Of a stretch of DNA of 64,000 bases, positions 9,216 through 17,692 are shown one piece after another. The notes beneath the pieces are model-generated. The model had not been told where the DNA came from and made no database searches. It saw only the letters and a list, made by a program, of their open reading frames with translations. A program made the position numbers and the translations under genes. Source of the stretch: CAZHCA01 sp964530825 (GTDB lineage: Bacteria; Bacteroidota; Bacteroidia; Chitinophagales; Saprospiraceae); contig CAZHCA010000003.1 in assembly GCA_964530825.1 (NCBI GenBank), positions 226,638 through 290,637 on the forward strand, given 5' to 3'. Each line of letters starts with the position of its first letter. Within the stretch, counting starts at the first letter, position 1.

Positions 9216-9692
9216 TCAAGCTTGAGCCCAATCGAGAATGGGATCGTCCAGAGGAGTTACAGAAGGCGGGTGAACACCTGTTAGCTTACCCGCTTCGTCG
9301 AGGAGATACTTTTGAAAATTCCAACTTACCGTACTGTTCGCAACCCCATTTTGCTTGGCTTGTGTAAGCCACTGGTATAACGGATGGGTATGCGGAGCCT
9401 TGATGCGTATTTTTTCCGTCATGGGAAAAGATACGCCATACCGGGTGGTGCAAAAAGACTGTATTTCCTCGGCTGTGCCGGGTTCCTGATTGCCAAAATC
9501 ATTACACGGACAGCCGACCACCACCAGTTTTTCTTTAAAATACTTTTGTAGTTCTTGTAGTTGCGCGTACTGGGGTGTAAATCCACAGGCCGACGCTACA
9601 TTTACTATCAATATCTTCCTGCCGCGGAAGTTGGAAAAATGAATTTCTTTCCCGTCCAATCCCTGGAGCTTGAAACGATGAATAGTTTCCAC
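9216..9692 (-). CDS. Glutathione peroxidase family thiol peroxidase
   Basis: A 158-residue thioredoxin-fold peroxidase. The peroxidatic Cys36 lies in NVASACGFTPQY. The GCPCNDFGNQEPG motif supplies the Gln of the catalytic tetrad, and STVSWNFQKYL supplies Trp and Asn. It is a Cys rather than selenocysteine enzyme, and such bacterial forms usually take electrons from thioredoxin (or here perhaps bacillithiol) rather than glutathione. No signal peptide. It is first in a same-strand run with holB and ricT and has its own promoter-like box upstream. Confidence 0.88.
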   Translation of the reverse strand: METIHRFKLQGLDGKEIHFSNFRGRKILIVNVASACGFTPQYAQLQELQKYFKEKLVVVGCPCNDFGNQEPGTAEEIQSFCTTRYGVSFPMTEKIRIKAPHTHPLYQWLTQAKQNGVANSTVSWNFQKYLLDEAGKLTGVHPPSVTPLDDPILDWAQA

Positions 9693-9772
9693 GCTTCTCC
9701 TGATTTAGACCAACGAACACATCGTCTTCTTTGCCACTACTGGCAAACGATGGTTTAATATAGAATCGTCTG

Positions 9773-9780
9773 CAAAAATA
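9773..9780 (-). promoter_or_regulatory. -7 element upstream of the peroxidase gene
   Basis: On the minus strand this reads TATTTTTG, an exact match to TAnnTTTG, about 80 bp before the peroxidase ATG. A GTTAA lies where the -33 box is expected, which is only a partial match. Confidence 0.45.
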
Positions 9781-9900
9781 AGCAAATATTATTTCTTTCT
9801 TAACGCTCCAGGTTTTCTGGGATAGCGGTAAGTGTCACGCGGGCACAACTAAGGCTCCCGTTTTTTGTTTGCTTTTCAAAACAGTAAACAATAATTATTT

Positions 9901-10311
9901 ATGAGAATTTCGGTCTTTCGCCGAGCGCATTTTAACGCCGCCCACCGCTTGTACCGACCCGATTGGAGTGATGAAAAAAATCAGGAGGTTTTCGGTGTTT
10001 GCAACAATCCCAACTACCATGGTCACAACTACGAACTGGAGGTAAAGGTGACTGGTGAGGTCGACCCCGAGACGGGATACCTTATCGACCTGAAGGTACT
10101 CAAAGACCTGATCGAAACGGAAGTAGAAGATCGCTTCGACCATAAAAACCTGAACCTGGACACGGAAGAATTTAAAGACCTCAACCCTACCGCCGAACAT
10201 ATCTGTTATGTCATCTACAACATTCTGCGCGACCACCTCGACGATACATACGAACTGGGTGTACGACTGTACGAGACGCCGCGGAACTATGTGGAATATC
10301 CAGCGACCTAA
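9901..10311 (+). CDS. 6-pyruvoyl/6-carboxytetrahydropterin synthase family protein
   Basis: A 136-residue pterin enzyme of the T-fold. Zinc ligands are His15, His40 and His42 (motif YHGHNY). The catalytic Cys is Cys34, six residues before His40. That Cys-x5-His-Gly-His spacing is that of animal-type 6-pyruvoyltetrahydropterin synthase; E. coli QueD has Cys-x3-His-Gly-His. The FDHKNLN and LYETPRNYVEY blocks add the catalytic Asp/His and the pterin-anchoring Glu. It could serve biopterin-like pterin synthesis or queuosine. No queuosine genes are adjacent. Confidence 0.88.
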   Translation: MRISVFRRAHFNAAHRLYRPDWSDEKNQEVFGVCNNPNYHGHNYELEVKVTGEVDPETGYLIDLKVLKDLIETEVEDRFDHKNLNLDTEEFKDLNPTAEHICYVIYNILRDHLDDTYELGVRLYETPRNYVEYPAT

Positions 10312-10362
10312 AGCCAGTAGCTTATCAACATCGGGTGCTGGCCTGAGCCAAGCTACTACACT

Positions 10363-11094
10363 CTATGGACGCATCGTTTCTTTGCGCAAGCGGAGTGTGC
10401 GTATAATCTCGCCCTTGCGATCATGTAAACTGACCAGATAGACTCCGGCAGGAAGATCGTAAACCGGGTAACGACGATCAGTGGAAACCTCGAACTCGTT
10501 AACCGGTTTTCCCAGCACATTATATATCCGCAGGTAGGCAATGCCATCGGAGTCGGTCAATTGGAAGTAATCCGTGGCCGGATTCGGATAGAGCCGAAAG
10601 GTAGGCTCCCGCTTGATGTCTTGACTTGAAGTGATCGTTGTATTGATACCGACGTTATAATTTACAACGGCAAGTACAGAGTCGGGATTCTCGACCAGGG
10701 AAAAATCCAACGCATAAGATCCTGTACCGGCGGTACCGAATGGCCAGACGTAAAAGATTACTTCAAAACTTTCTCCTGGCTGCAAAACGAAGGGATCACT
10801 GGTGCCTAATTCAGGATCGAAATTGCTGTATGCTTTGAATACCCAGCACTGAAAATTATCGCAAACCTGCGTACGCCAACTTTCCGGCCGCTCGATTTCG
10901 CGACGAAACCAACGCAGGTTGATCGGCTCGTTAGAATTATTGGTAACCGTTGTGTAAAGCTCCACACTCAAATCAGATTGGTCGAGATCGACGTCGAATG
11001 TTTCTTCGACCGTTAGGGGTGCAATCAAGACCGGATCCTGTGCGGCCAAGGAAACGGTAATCATGATCATTGCGAAAAGTACAATATGCTTCAT
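10363..11094 (-). CDS. Small T9SS cargo protein
   Basis: A 243-residue secreted protein. ATG 11094 is preferred because it begins directly with the signal peptide MKHIVLFAMIMITVSLAAQ; an in-frame Met 18 bp upstream is less likely. The middle (about 20-165) is a beta-rich Ig-like domain of unknown function with two Cys in QVCDNFQCW, and it discusses no enzyme motif. The C terminus is a type A sorting domain: YPNPATDYFQL, then IYNVLGKPV, DLPAGVYLV. That domain is very like the one in the mini protein at 54364. Convergent with the PTPS gene. Confidence 0.75.
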   Translation of the reverse strand: MKHIVLFAMIMITVSLAAQDPVLIAPLTVEETFDVDLDQSDLSVELYTTVTNNSNEPINLRWFRREIERPESWRTQVCDNFQCWVFKAYSNFDPELGTSDPFVLQPGESFEVIFYVWPFGTAGTGSYALDFSLVENPDSVLAVVNYNVGINTTITSSQDIKREPTFRLYPNPATDYFQLTDSDGIAYLRIYNVLGKPVNEFEVSTDRRYPVYDLPAGVYLVSLHDRKGEIIRTLRLRKETMRP

Positions 11095-11195
11095 ATACCC
11101 TAATTGTAACAATATTGGGATGATAACTCAGTAAATAGTATTTCTAAACGGTTACTGAGAAGGTATCCCTTCTAATTACAAAAGAGCTGATAAAT

Positions 11196-11209
11196 TTGAC
11201 ACTTGTCAA
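11196..11209. promoter_or_regulatory. CRP/FNR-family-like palindrome TTGAC-N4-GTCAA
   Basis: The sequence TTGACACTTGTCAA is a perfect inverted repeat around a 2-bp centre. The half-sites TTGAC/GTCAA separated by 4 bp have the layout of binding sites for the CRP/FNR/DNR superfamily. It overlaps a plus-strand -7 match (11191-11198), so it could repress that promoter or activate one further on. It is 213 bp before the FAD oxidoreductase and 102 bp before the divergent T9SS gene. No regulator of this family is encoded in the window. Confidence 0.4.
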
Positions 11210-11239
11210 TCTTTTTAATGGGAGTTTAACAGTGTAGCC

Positions 11240-11267
11240 GGCAGGTCTTTGTCCTGCCTACGACAGG
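11240..11267. repeat. Hairpin with overlapping inverted repeats
   Basis: GGCAGG (11240-11245) can pair with CCTGCC (11253-11258), and CCTG (11253-11256) can also pair with CAGG (11264-11267). The two pairings exclude each other. It resembles the short palindromic extragenic repeats of some bacteria, but no second copy was noticed in the window. Confidence 0.35.
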
Positions 11268-11421
11268 AAGCCCGGATAGCTGGTCTGATAACCGGAATTC
11301 TCATTCCCGCAACCAACCTTAATGCCTCCAATTGACTATTTTAATAGGATAGGACGTGTCAGAATACCCAATCTCACCCACAACTTCAGTATGCAACATT
11401 TTCTCATAGTACCACGATACC

Positions 11422-12771
11422 ATGCATATAGTTATTATCGGTAACGGTATCAGCGGAATCACCGCTGCGCGCTTCATCCGGAAAATGAGCGATTACCGCA
11501 TTACCGTTATTTCCGGAGAGTCCGATTATTTTTTCTCCCGCACGGCCCTCATGTACATTTACATGGGCCATATGCGGCAAGAGGATACTCAACCCTACGA
11601 ACCCTGGTTTTGGGATAAAAACCGCATTGAGCGTAAGCGCGCCTGGGTGGAGCGTATCGACTTTAATCAGAAAAACCTCCACTTTCACGATGGTGGCGAA
11701 CTGGCCTACGACAAGCTCATCCTGGCTGTTGGCTCCGAGCCCAATAAATTCGGATGGCCGGGTCAAGACCTCAAAAACGTCAATGGCCTGTACACGCTTC
11801 AGGATCTTGAAGCCATGGAAGCAGGATCCCCGGGCCTGCAACGCGCAGTAATTGTCGGCGGCGGATTGATTGGCATTGAGATGGCCGAAATGTTCCATAC
11901 CCGCCACATCCCAGTTACTATGCTGGTTCGGGAGCCTAGCTACTGGGGTAATGTATTACCTCCCGAGGAGGCCCGCATGGTAAGCCGCCACATCGTAGAT
12001 CACGGCATCGACCTGCGCCTTGCTACAGAGCTGCAGGAGATCGTTGACGACGGGACAGGTAAAGTGGCCCGAGTCATTACCAAAGACGGCGAGCATATCG
12101 AGTGCGGCTACGTTGGCCTTACCGCTGGCGTACACCCTAATATCGGTTGGTTAAAAGATACGCCCCTCGAAACGCAAAAGGGGATCCTGGTAGATGATTA
12201 TCTGCAGACCAATCTGCCGGATGTCTATGCTATCGGCGATTGCGCACAAATCCAGGAGCCTCGCTCCGGTCGGCGCCCTATCGAAGCTGTTTGGTATACT
12301 GGTCGTATGATGGGCGAGGTAGTCGCTTATAATGTCTGTGACAACCCCAAAGCGTACGATCCCGGCATTTGGTTCAACTCCGCGAAATTTCTGGATATCG
12401 AGTATCAGATTTACGGTGAAGTACCTGCCCATCCTCCCGAGGGCTATGCCAACCTATACTGGGAGCACCCAAAAGAACCCAAAGGTATCCGGTTGGTCTA
12501 CGATGAAGCCACCGGCCGCATTCTCGGTTTCAACCTCATGGGCGTCCGCTACCGGCACGAAGTCTGTGAGCGCTGGATCGCAGATGGCACGCACATTGAA
12601 GAGGTGCTGCAAAACCTTGGGATCGCCAACTTTGATCCCGAGTTCTACGACGAATACGAGAATGCAGTGGTCGCGCTTTACAATCAGCAGACTGGGCGCA
12701 ACCTTAAAATGCGCAAGCGCCGGGGACTGGCGCACGCTTTGCGCTTTTTGAAAAAACCTGCAACTGCCTAA
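11422..12771 (+). CDS. FAD-dependent NAD(P)H oxidoreductase of the redox module
   Basis: A 449-residue two-dinucleotide-binding flavoprotein. The FAD loop is GNGISG near residue 8, the NAD(P) loop is VGGGLIGIEMAE near 145, and the second FAD motif is VYAIGDCAQ near 272. It resembles the NADH-oxidase/rubredoxin reductase/NirB N-terminal group but has no redox disulfide. The C-terminal third (about 315-430) looks like a dimerisation domain, then a basic tail. The polyferredoxin gene starts 23 bp after the stop, so the two are surely one operon. I infer that it feeds NAD(P)H electrons to, or accepts them from, the membrane protein. The substrate is unknown. Confidence 0.85.
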   Translation: MHIVIIGNGISGITAARFIRKMSDYRITVISGESDYFFSRTALMYIYMGHMRQEDTQPYEPWFWDKNRIERKRAWVERIDFNQKNLHFHDGGELAYDKLILAVGSEPNKFGWPGQDLKNVNGLYTLQDLEAMEAGSPGLQRAVIVGGGLIGIEMAEMFHTRHIPVTMLVREPSYWGNVLPPEEARMVSRHIVDHGIDLRLATELQEIVDDGTGKVARVITKDGEHIECGYVGLTAGVHPNIGWLKDTPLETQKGILVDDYLQTNLPDVYAIGDCAQIQEPRSGRRPIEAVWYTGRMMGEVVAYNVCDNPKAYDPGIWFNSAKFLDIEYQIYGEVPAHPPEGYANLYWEHPKEPKGIRLVYDEATGRILGFNLMGVRYRHEVCERWIADGTHIEEVLQNLGIANFDPEFYDEYENAVVALYNQQTGRNLKMRKRRGLAHALRFLKKPATA

Positions 12772-12794
12772 CCTCCAATAAATAGTAATCGATT

Positions 12795-14588
12795 ATGAAT
12801 GTTTTGCAAAAAATAGGTATTGGACTGTTCGTCATTGCGCTGCTGATTTTTACAGCTAGCTTAGGCATTGACCGGTACACTATCCATGAAGATGCCTTGG
12901 CGCACATTGACAACGCCTACCATAAGGAGGCAATTATCAAGGGCGCTCAACAAGCTGGCGTTTGGGAAAAATCCTATGGCACTTCTTTTAGCTTCGCACC
13001 CGCATTTAAACAAGCCCTAAAGGAGGCCCAAAAAATCCAGGCTGAAAAAGCGGAAGCCGGTATACCTAAGGATGTCGCCGAATGGGATTTTAAACTCGGC
13101 GACTGGACCTTCAAAGACTATACGCTTTACGCGGCTAAAAACGGCAGCACCGGGCCGGTATCCAGTAACCCGGGGTTGTTTTTTTTGTTGACCATTGGCT
13201 TGGGAATACTGGGAGGGTTGTTGTACATTCTGCCTCAGTTTGACGCTATTCCCGGCATCAAAAATGATCATATCTATCATTCGGGGATGACACGGGGGTT
13301 GAAGCTCGACATACGCGCCTTTTTTCTGGGTGTCGGGGTTGTAGGTATCATTTTGTATGGGTTCTTTTACCTGAACAATAACCTTTTTTGGCCGGCCGTC
13401 ACGACTGCAGTTGCTATTGGGATTATTTATCTGGTCATGCGTTATGAAAAACAACGCCGCCTGGAACCCCGTTCTGCCTCTCCCCAACTAACAGGCTGGC
13501 TAGGAGTAGCTACCGGGGTTTATCTAATCACTTTTTACGTGCTCTTGTATTGGGCTCCACAACACATTACGGGCTGGATGCATATTGTGGATCCGCTCAG
13601 CCAGCAGCTCAACGGCGGCGAAGCCAGTCAATGGTTTTTGTACGGGTTGCTGTACACACTTGTCATTTTGGTAATGGGTGTACGCATGTTTACCAAATAC
13701 CAGCACAACCGCTACCAGCTGATTCGCACCGGATCGGTGATGTTCTTCCAGACGGCTTTTGCATTTCTGATCCCGGAAATTTTAGTGCGGCTTAACTACC
13801 CCTATTTTGACTTCAAAAATATCTGGCCGCTGAATTACACATTCTTTTTCGACTACAACCTCAACAGCCTAATCGAAAGTGGCGGGCTAGGCATATTCAT
13901 GCTGGTCTGGGGAATTGCCCTGATTGTTATCGCCGTTCCGGTTATTACCTATTTTTACGGAAAAAGATGGTATTGCTCTTGGGTCTGTGGGTGTGGCGGC
14001 CTGGCGGAGACGCTGGGTGACCCGTACCGCCAACTATCCGATAAAAGTTTACGCGCCTGGAAATACGAGCGCTGGATCATCCACGGCGTATTGGTATTTG
14101 CCGTAGTCATGACCGCACTGGTCCTCTATACTTATTTTTCCGGTAGCAGTACCATTCTGGGGTTAAACAGCAATTCGGTTCGTGGCTGGTACGGATTCTT
14201 GATCGGCGCTGGGTTTGCCGGCGTAGTTGGCACGGGGTTCTACCCGCTTATGGGTAACCGGGTTTGGTGCCGCTTCGGATGCCCATTGGCTGCCTACCTT
14301 GGTCTGGTGCAGCGGTTCAAATCGCGCTTCCGCATCACGACGAATGGCGGGCAATGTATTTCTTGCGGTAATTGCTCTACTTACTGCGAAATGGGTATTG
14401 ATGTGCGTTGGTATGCCCAGCGGGGCCAGGATATTGTACGCGCCTCGTGTGTAGGTTGCGGCATTTGTGCAGCGGTTTGTCCGCGCGGCGTATTGCGCCT
14501 CGAAAACAGCACGGTCGATATAGATACCCGCACTGACGAACTTCGGGCGCTCCATATTGAAGAAAGCGGCGTTCGCCTGCCGAATTAG
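12795..14588 (+). CDS. Membrane polyferredoxin, NapH/NosR/CcoG-like
   Basis: A 597-residue membrane Fe-S protein. One N-terminal helix (5-25) leads into a roughly 85-residue soluble loop, then several helices (about 120-460). Cys pairs in YCSWVCGCGG near 393 and WCRFGCPL near 491 are the NapH/NosR-type CxxxC motifs. Two 4Fe-4S ferredoxin motifs follow: CISCGNCSTYC near 520 and CVGCGICAAVC near 551. Related proteins pass electrons between quinol or flavin carriers and redox enzymes. The N-terminal loop is unlike NapH or CcoG. Paired with the upstream flavoprotein; no nitrate, nitrous oxide or cytochrome oxidase genes are adjacent. Confidence 0.85.
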   Translation: MNVLQKIGIGLFVIALLIFTASLGIDRYTIHEDALAHIDNAYHKEAIIKGAQQAGVWEKSYGTSFSFAPAFKQALKEAQKIQAEKAEAGIPKDVAEWDFKLGDWTFKDYTLYAAKNGSTGPVSSNPGLFFLLTIGLGILGGLLYILPQFDAIPGIKNDHIYHSGMTRGLKLDIRAFFLGVGVVGIILYGFFYLNNNLFWPAVTTAVAIGIIYLVMRYEKQRRLEPRSASPQLTGWLGVATGVYLITFYVLLYWAPQHITGWMHIVDPLSQQLNGGEASQWFLYGLLYTLVILVMGVRMFTKYQHNRYQLIRTGSVMFFQTAFAFLIPEILVRLNYPYFDFKNIWPLNYTFFFDYNLNSLIESGGLGIFMLVWGIALIVIAVPVITYFYGKRWYCSWVCGCGGLAETLGDPYRQLSDKSLRAWKYERWIIHGVLVFAVVMTALVLYTYFSGSSTILGLNSNSVRGWYGFLIGAGFAGVVGTGFYPLMGNRVWCRFGCPLAAYLGLVQRFKSRFRITTNGGQCISCGNCSTYCEMGIDVRWYAQRGQDIVRASCVGCGICAAVCPRGVLRLENSTVDIDTRTDELRALHIEESGVRLPN

Positions 14589-14607
14589 GTGCTTACTGCC
14601 CTACAGT

Positions 14608-14633
14608 AAAAAAGGCTGCCTGAATTGACAGCC
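14608..14633 (-). terminator. Rho-independent terminator for the lpxK-GT-sigma operon
   Basis: Read on the minus strand, GGCTG and CAGCC (14629-14633 and 14614-14618) form a 5-bp stem followed by six T (14613-14608). It lies about 120 bp after the sigma-factor stop. On the plus strand, 20 bp after the polyferredoxin stop, the same hairpin has only a weak T-tract. Confidence 0.55.
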
Positions 14634-14755
14634 CTTTCCCATTGCTTCTGATAATAATTCGTTGCCGGTAAAGTCCGGTTCTCGGCAAGGCTGTCCTACG
14701 CTCTACCCCCACATCCGTTGCCGTCTTTAGCGGGGCTTGCTCACCGTACGTACAG

Positions 14756-15394
14756 CTAGCCTCTTCTTCTTGTATTGTCTATGTAAGCGCTCGCACCAGG
14801 GCGCTGCAGTTGCTCGTAAATTAGTTCTTTAGCCCGGTGCAATTGCGCTTTTACGGTACCCAGGGGCACGCCGAGCTCTTGCGCAATTTCGTCATAACTC
14901 ATGTCCTCGAAGTAGCGCAACTCGATCATCAGGCGGTACTTTTCACTAAGCTGGCTCAGCAAAGAGCGCATGAGTGCAATGCGCTGTTCGCGGATGACTT
15001 GTTCTTCGGGATCGAGTTTGTAACACCGAAGGTTGGTAGAGTAATCATATTCCCCAGCGGCTTCGATAGGCTCATCGATCGAGAGCACGGCTAAGCGTTT
15101 TTTACGGATATGATCAATGCAGTTATTAATGGCGATGCGGAATAACCACGTACTGAAAGCATACCGCGGCCGGTAGCTGTGCAACTTATTGAAGGCCTTG
15201 CCGAAAGCTTCCAGCGTGAGGTCGGTAGCATCTTCCCGGTTGCTGACCATGCGGTTGACGGTGCGGAAAATCGGTTCCTGATACCGATCCATCAATTTGG
15301 CAAAGGCCTGCTGATCGCCGCCAACGGCCTGTTGTACCAAACTGTAATCGTCTTGTGGTTGTGTGTTTACTACTGGCTTAATTACTACTTCCAT
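14756..15394 (-). CDS. ECF-type RNA polymerase sigma factor
   Basis: A 212-residue sigma-70 family factor of the extracytoplasmic type. Region 2 (about 35-100) contains REDATDLTLEAFGKAF and the -10 recognition helix FSTWLFRIAINNCIDHIRKK. Region 4 (about 150-200) contains the helix-turn-helix YDEIAQELGVPLGTVKAQLHRAKE. The ATG lies inside the 3' end of the glycosyltransferase gene (10-bp overlap), so expression is tied to lpxK and the transferase. No anti-sigma gene is next to it. The C terminus (SAYIDNTRRRG) is a short basic tail. Envelope-stress control is plausible but is inference. Confidence 0.88.
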   Translation of the reverse strand: MEVVIKPVVNTQPQDDYSLVQQAVGGDQQAFAKLMDRYQEPIFRTVNRMVSNREDATDLTLEAFGKAFNKLHSYRPRYAFSTWLFRIAINNCIDHIRKKRLAVLSIDEPIEAAGEYDYSTNLRCYKLDPEEQVIREQRIALMRSLLSQLSEKYRLMIELRYFEDMSYDEIAQELGVPLGTVKAQLHRAKELIYEQLQRPGASAYIDNTRRRG

Positions 15395-16500
15395 GACTGT
15401 TGATTACCGGTTGTTATTAAGGCCGGTGCGAACAGGAAGTAGAATAAAACCAATCCCAAATCGAGCAGGGGAATCCAAGGCGCAAGGTCCTTGGCTCGAA
15501 GCTTATGGAAGATGCTCCAATAGAGAATCCAAACTACACCCATTCTCACCGAATATAAAATCAGTGCCCAATCCCAGCGGCCAGCCGCAATGCAGGCGAT
15601 GATGCCGCTGTAGTGCAGTACATGACTCAGCGACAATCCCCCCAGCAATACCTGATGCCGGGGCCGGTACCTGCGTCCGGCAGACAAATGCCTGGATTTT
15701 TGGATGTAGTAACCTCTCCAACTTCTTTTTGGAAGGCTGAAAACAAAAGACCCCGGATCAATTATGATCCGGGTATTCGCTCTATTTGCGACCTCGTTTA
15801 CAAACAAGTCATCATCGCCCGAAGCGAGGTCCATGTGCTTAGTAAAAAAACTACCTTTATGCAGAAAGATTCCTTTCGTATAAATTAGGTTTCTCCCCAC
15901 CCCCATGTAGGGAAGACCTACAAGCGCAAAGGACAAATACTGAACGGCGGTGAAGATAGCCTCGAATCGGATAAATGCATTGAGCCAACCACGCGCCCTC
16001 AGATAAGGACTAAATCCAAGACCGATCTGGAACTGCTGTGGGATACCGATTTGCATGAGCCTTATCCAATTGGAAGAGGAGGGCTTGCAATCAGCATCGG
16101 AAAGTAGCAGTAGATCATATTGGGCGGCAAGAATTCCGGTGAGTAGGGCGGCTTTCTTACCAGGTGGGGTTTCCCCTTTAAGCTCAATCACACGTAAGTT
16201 CGAATATTTTGTCTGAAAATCCAATAACACTTCCGCCGTGCCATCCGTAGAACCATCGTTTACGACCAATATTTCAAAGGAGCGGTAGTTTTGATTTAGG
16301 AAGTGGGATAGATTTTTTCTCAAATTGGCGGCTTCATTTTTGGCACAAATTATGACGGAAACGCCCCGGTCCGGACCTGCTTGTAGCGAAGGCTCAGGTG
16401 CCCGGTAGCAGGCGAGCCGGGCAAAAATACCGAGCCAGTAACCCAACTGGGCCAGCGTGGCTGCCAGGGCGATGACGCCAATCCAGCTTGCCCACATCAC
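15385..16500 (-). CDS. Family 2 glycosyltransferase, membrane-bound
   Basis: A 371-residue processive-type transferase. One N-terminal helix (5-27), then a GT-A domain with SVIICAKNEAANL near 48, VVNDGSTDGT near 79 and the DxD-like LLLSDADCKP near 132, and three or so helices after 275. The QxxRW region is replaced by KSRHLSAGRRYRPRHQ. The sugar donor and acceptor are unknown. It overlaps lpxK by 4 bp (ATGA), so a role in lipid A or other envelope glycan is suggested by context only. Confidence 0.82.
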   Translation of the reverse strand: MMWASWIGVIALAATLAQLGYWLGIFARLACYRAPEPSLQAGPDRGVSVIICAKNEAANLRKNLSHFLNQNYRSFEILVVNDGSTDGTAEVLLDFQTKYSNLRVIELKGETPPGKKAALLTGILAAQYDLLLLSDADCKPSSSNWIRLMQIGIPQQFQIGLGFSPYLRARGWLNAFIRFEAIFTAVQYLSFALVGLPYMGVGRNLIYTKGIFLHKGSFFTKHMDLASGDDDLFVNEVANRANTRIIIDPGSFVFSLPKRSWRGYYIQKSRHLSAGRRYRPRHQVLLGGLSLSHVLHYSGIIACIAAGRWDWALILYSVRMGVVWILYWSIFHKLRAKDLAPWIPLLDLGLVLFYFLFAPALITTGNQQSWK

Positions 16501-17564
16501 ACCTTAAAGTCGAGCAGGAATTGACGAATGTATTCATCGAAAGCTTCTCCGTCCTGATCGTGGAATACGACGCGCACGGGCAGGGAAAAGAGGGGAATCT
16601 GCTGCTCCTGAATGTAGGCCCGGTGGAGGTTCAGGCGGGATAGATCTTTTTCGGTGGTAATCACGACTTTTTGTTCGCCCTCCATTTCATCAAAGTTCTT
16701 TTTTACTTGTGCCATATCGTAGTTGGTAAAATAATGATGATCATCGAAATCCATCATCTTGACCAACCCTACGCGCTCCTCCAGATACTGGAAAAGGTAC
16801 TGGGGTTTAGCGATGGCGCAGACGAGCAATACCGAAAGCGAGTCGTGCAGTTGAAGCTGGTAACGGGGGTTGAAAGGAAAATAAGCCTGCCCGTAATCAT
16901 AACGCGAGAAATAAACCCGCTGGTTGGCCGCTGGCTTGATCCGGTCCAAAAACCATTGCCGGTCCGATGGCTCGAGTACATTGGGGCATTTACTGATGAT
17001 GATTACATCAGCGCGGCCAGCAGCCGACCGCCATTCGCGCAGCCGGCCGGAAGGCAACAAAAAATCCTTGAAATAAGGATCCAGATATTCCGTTAACATG
17101 ATATTTACTCCGGGCTTTACCGCCCGGTGCTGAAAGGCATCGTCCAGCAGAATAACTTGAATCTCGGGGTCTTGCCCCAAAAGACGGGGTATCCCCAGCG
17201 ACCGGCTCTCCGCTACCGAAACGGTGACACTGGGGTATTTCAATTTAAATTGCAGGGGCTCGTCCCCTACTGTTTCTGCCGAATCGGTGCGCTGGACGAT
17301 GCGAAAACCTTTACTTTTGCGACCGTAACCCCGGCTCATGGTAGCTACCCTCACGTACTCACCCAGTGAACGAATCAAATATTCAATGTGGGGCGTTTTG
17401 CCGGCGCCGCCTACCGAGAGGTTGCCCACCGAGATCACCGGCACGCTAAAAGAAACCGACTTTAGCAACCCCGCCTGATAAAAAAAATTGCGCAGGCCTA
17501 CGCCAATACCGTACAACAACGCCAGGGGAGAAAGCAGAATGCGAATCAAAATGGTCTGTATCAT
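16497..17564 (-). CDS. lpxK: Tetraacyldisaccharide 4'-kinase
   Basis: A 355-residue inner-membrane kinase that phosphorylates the 4' position of the lipid A disaccharide. The N terminus has a membrane anchor (about 8-25), then VPVISVGNLSVGGAGKTPH (about 40-58) with the Walker A loop. RGYGRKSKGF, VGDEPLQF and LLDDAFQHRAV (the DDxFQH motif) follow, all typical of LpxK. It is the first gene of an overlapping operon with a glycosyltransferase and an ECF sigma factor. Its presence shows that the organism makes lipid A. Confidence 0.93.
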   Translation of the reverse strand: MIQTILIRILLSPLALLYGIGVGLRNFFYQAGLLKSVSFSVPVISVGNLSVGGAGKTPHIEYLIRSLGEYVRVATMSRGYGRKSKGFRIVQRTDSAETVGDEPLQFKLKYPSVTVSVAESRSLGIPRLLGQDPEIQVILLDDAFQHRAVKPGVNIMLTEYLDPYFKDFLLPSGRLREWRSAAGRADVIIISKCPNVLEPSDRQWFLDRIKPAANQRVYFSRYDYGQAYFPFNPRYQLQLHDSLSVLLVCAIAKPQYLFQYLEERVGLVKMMDFDDHHYFTNYDMAQVKKNFDEMEGEQKVVITTEKDLSRLNLHRAYIQEQQIPLFSLPVRVVFHDQDGEAFDEYIRQFLLDFKV

Positions 17565-17692
17565 GCCGAATAGCTTGAACCCTAAAGGTAACCGAATATT
17601 GGTTTTTTGAATAGCACACCGCTTATGGAGTCCATGGAGTTAATGCATTCTGTAAAAAACAGTAATATTGCCCACCAAGAAATCCAAGCACT

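Larger units (their letters stand above)
11095..11421. other. 327-bp intergenic region with operator-like and hairpin elements
   Basis: This region separates a T9SS gene (minus) from the redox module (plus). It holds a -7 match TAAATTTG (11191-11198), a CRP/FNR-like palindrome overlapping it, and a G/C-rich hairpin at 11240-11267. No coding frame with a convincing start or composition was found. Confidence 0.6.

Noticed and set aside
14313..14332. tRNA-like GGTTCAAATC segment
   Set aside because: It lies inside the polyferredoxin coding region, without a flanking cloverleaf or acceptor stem.
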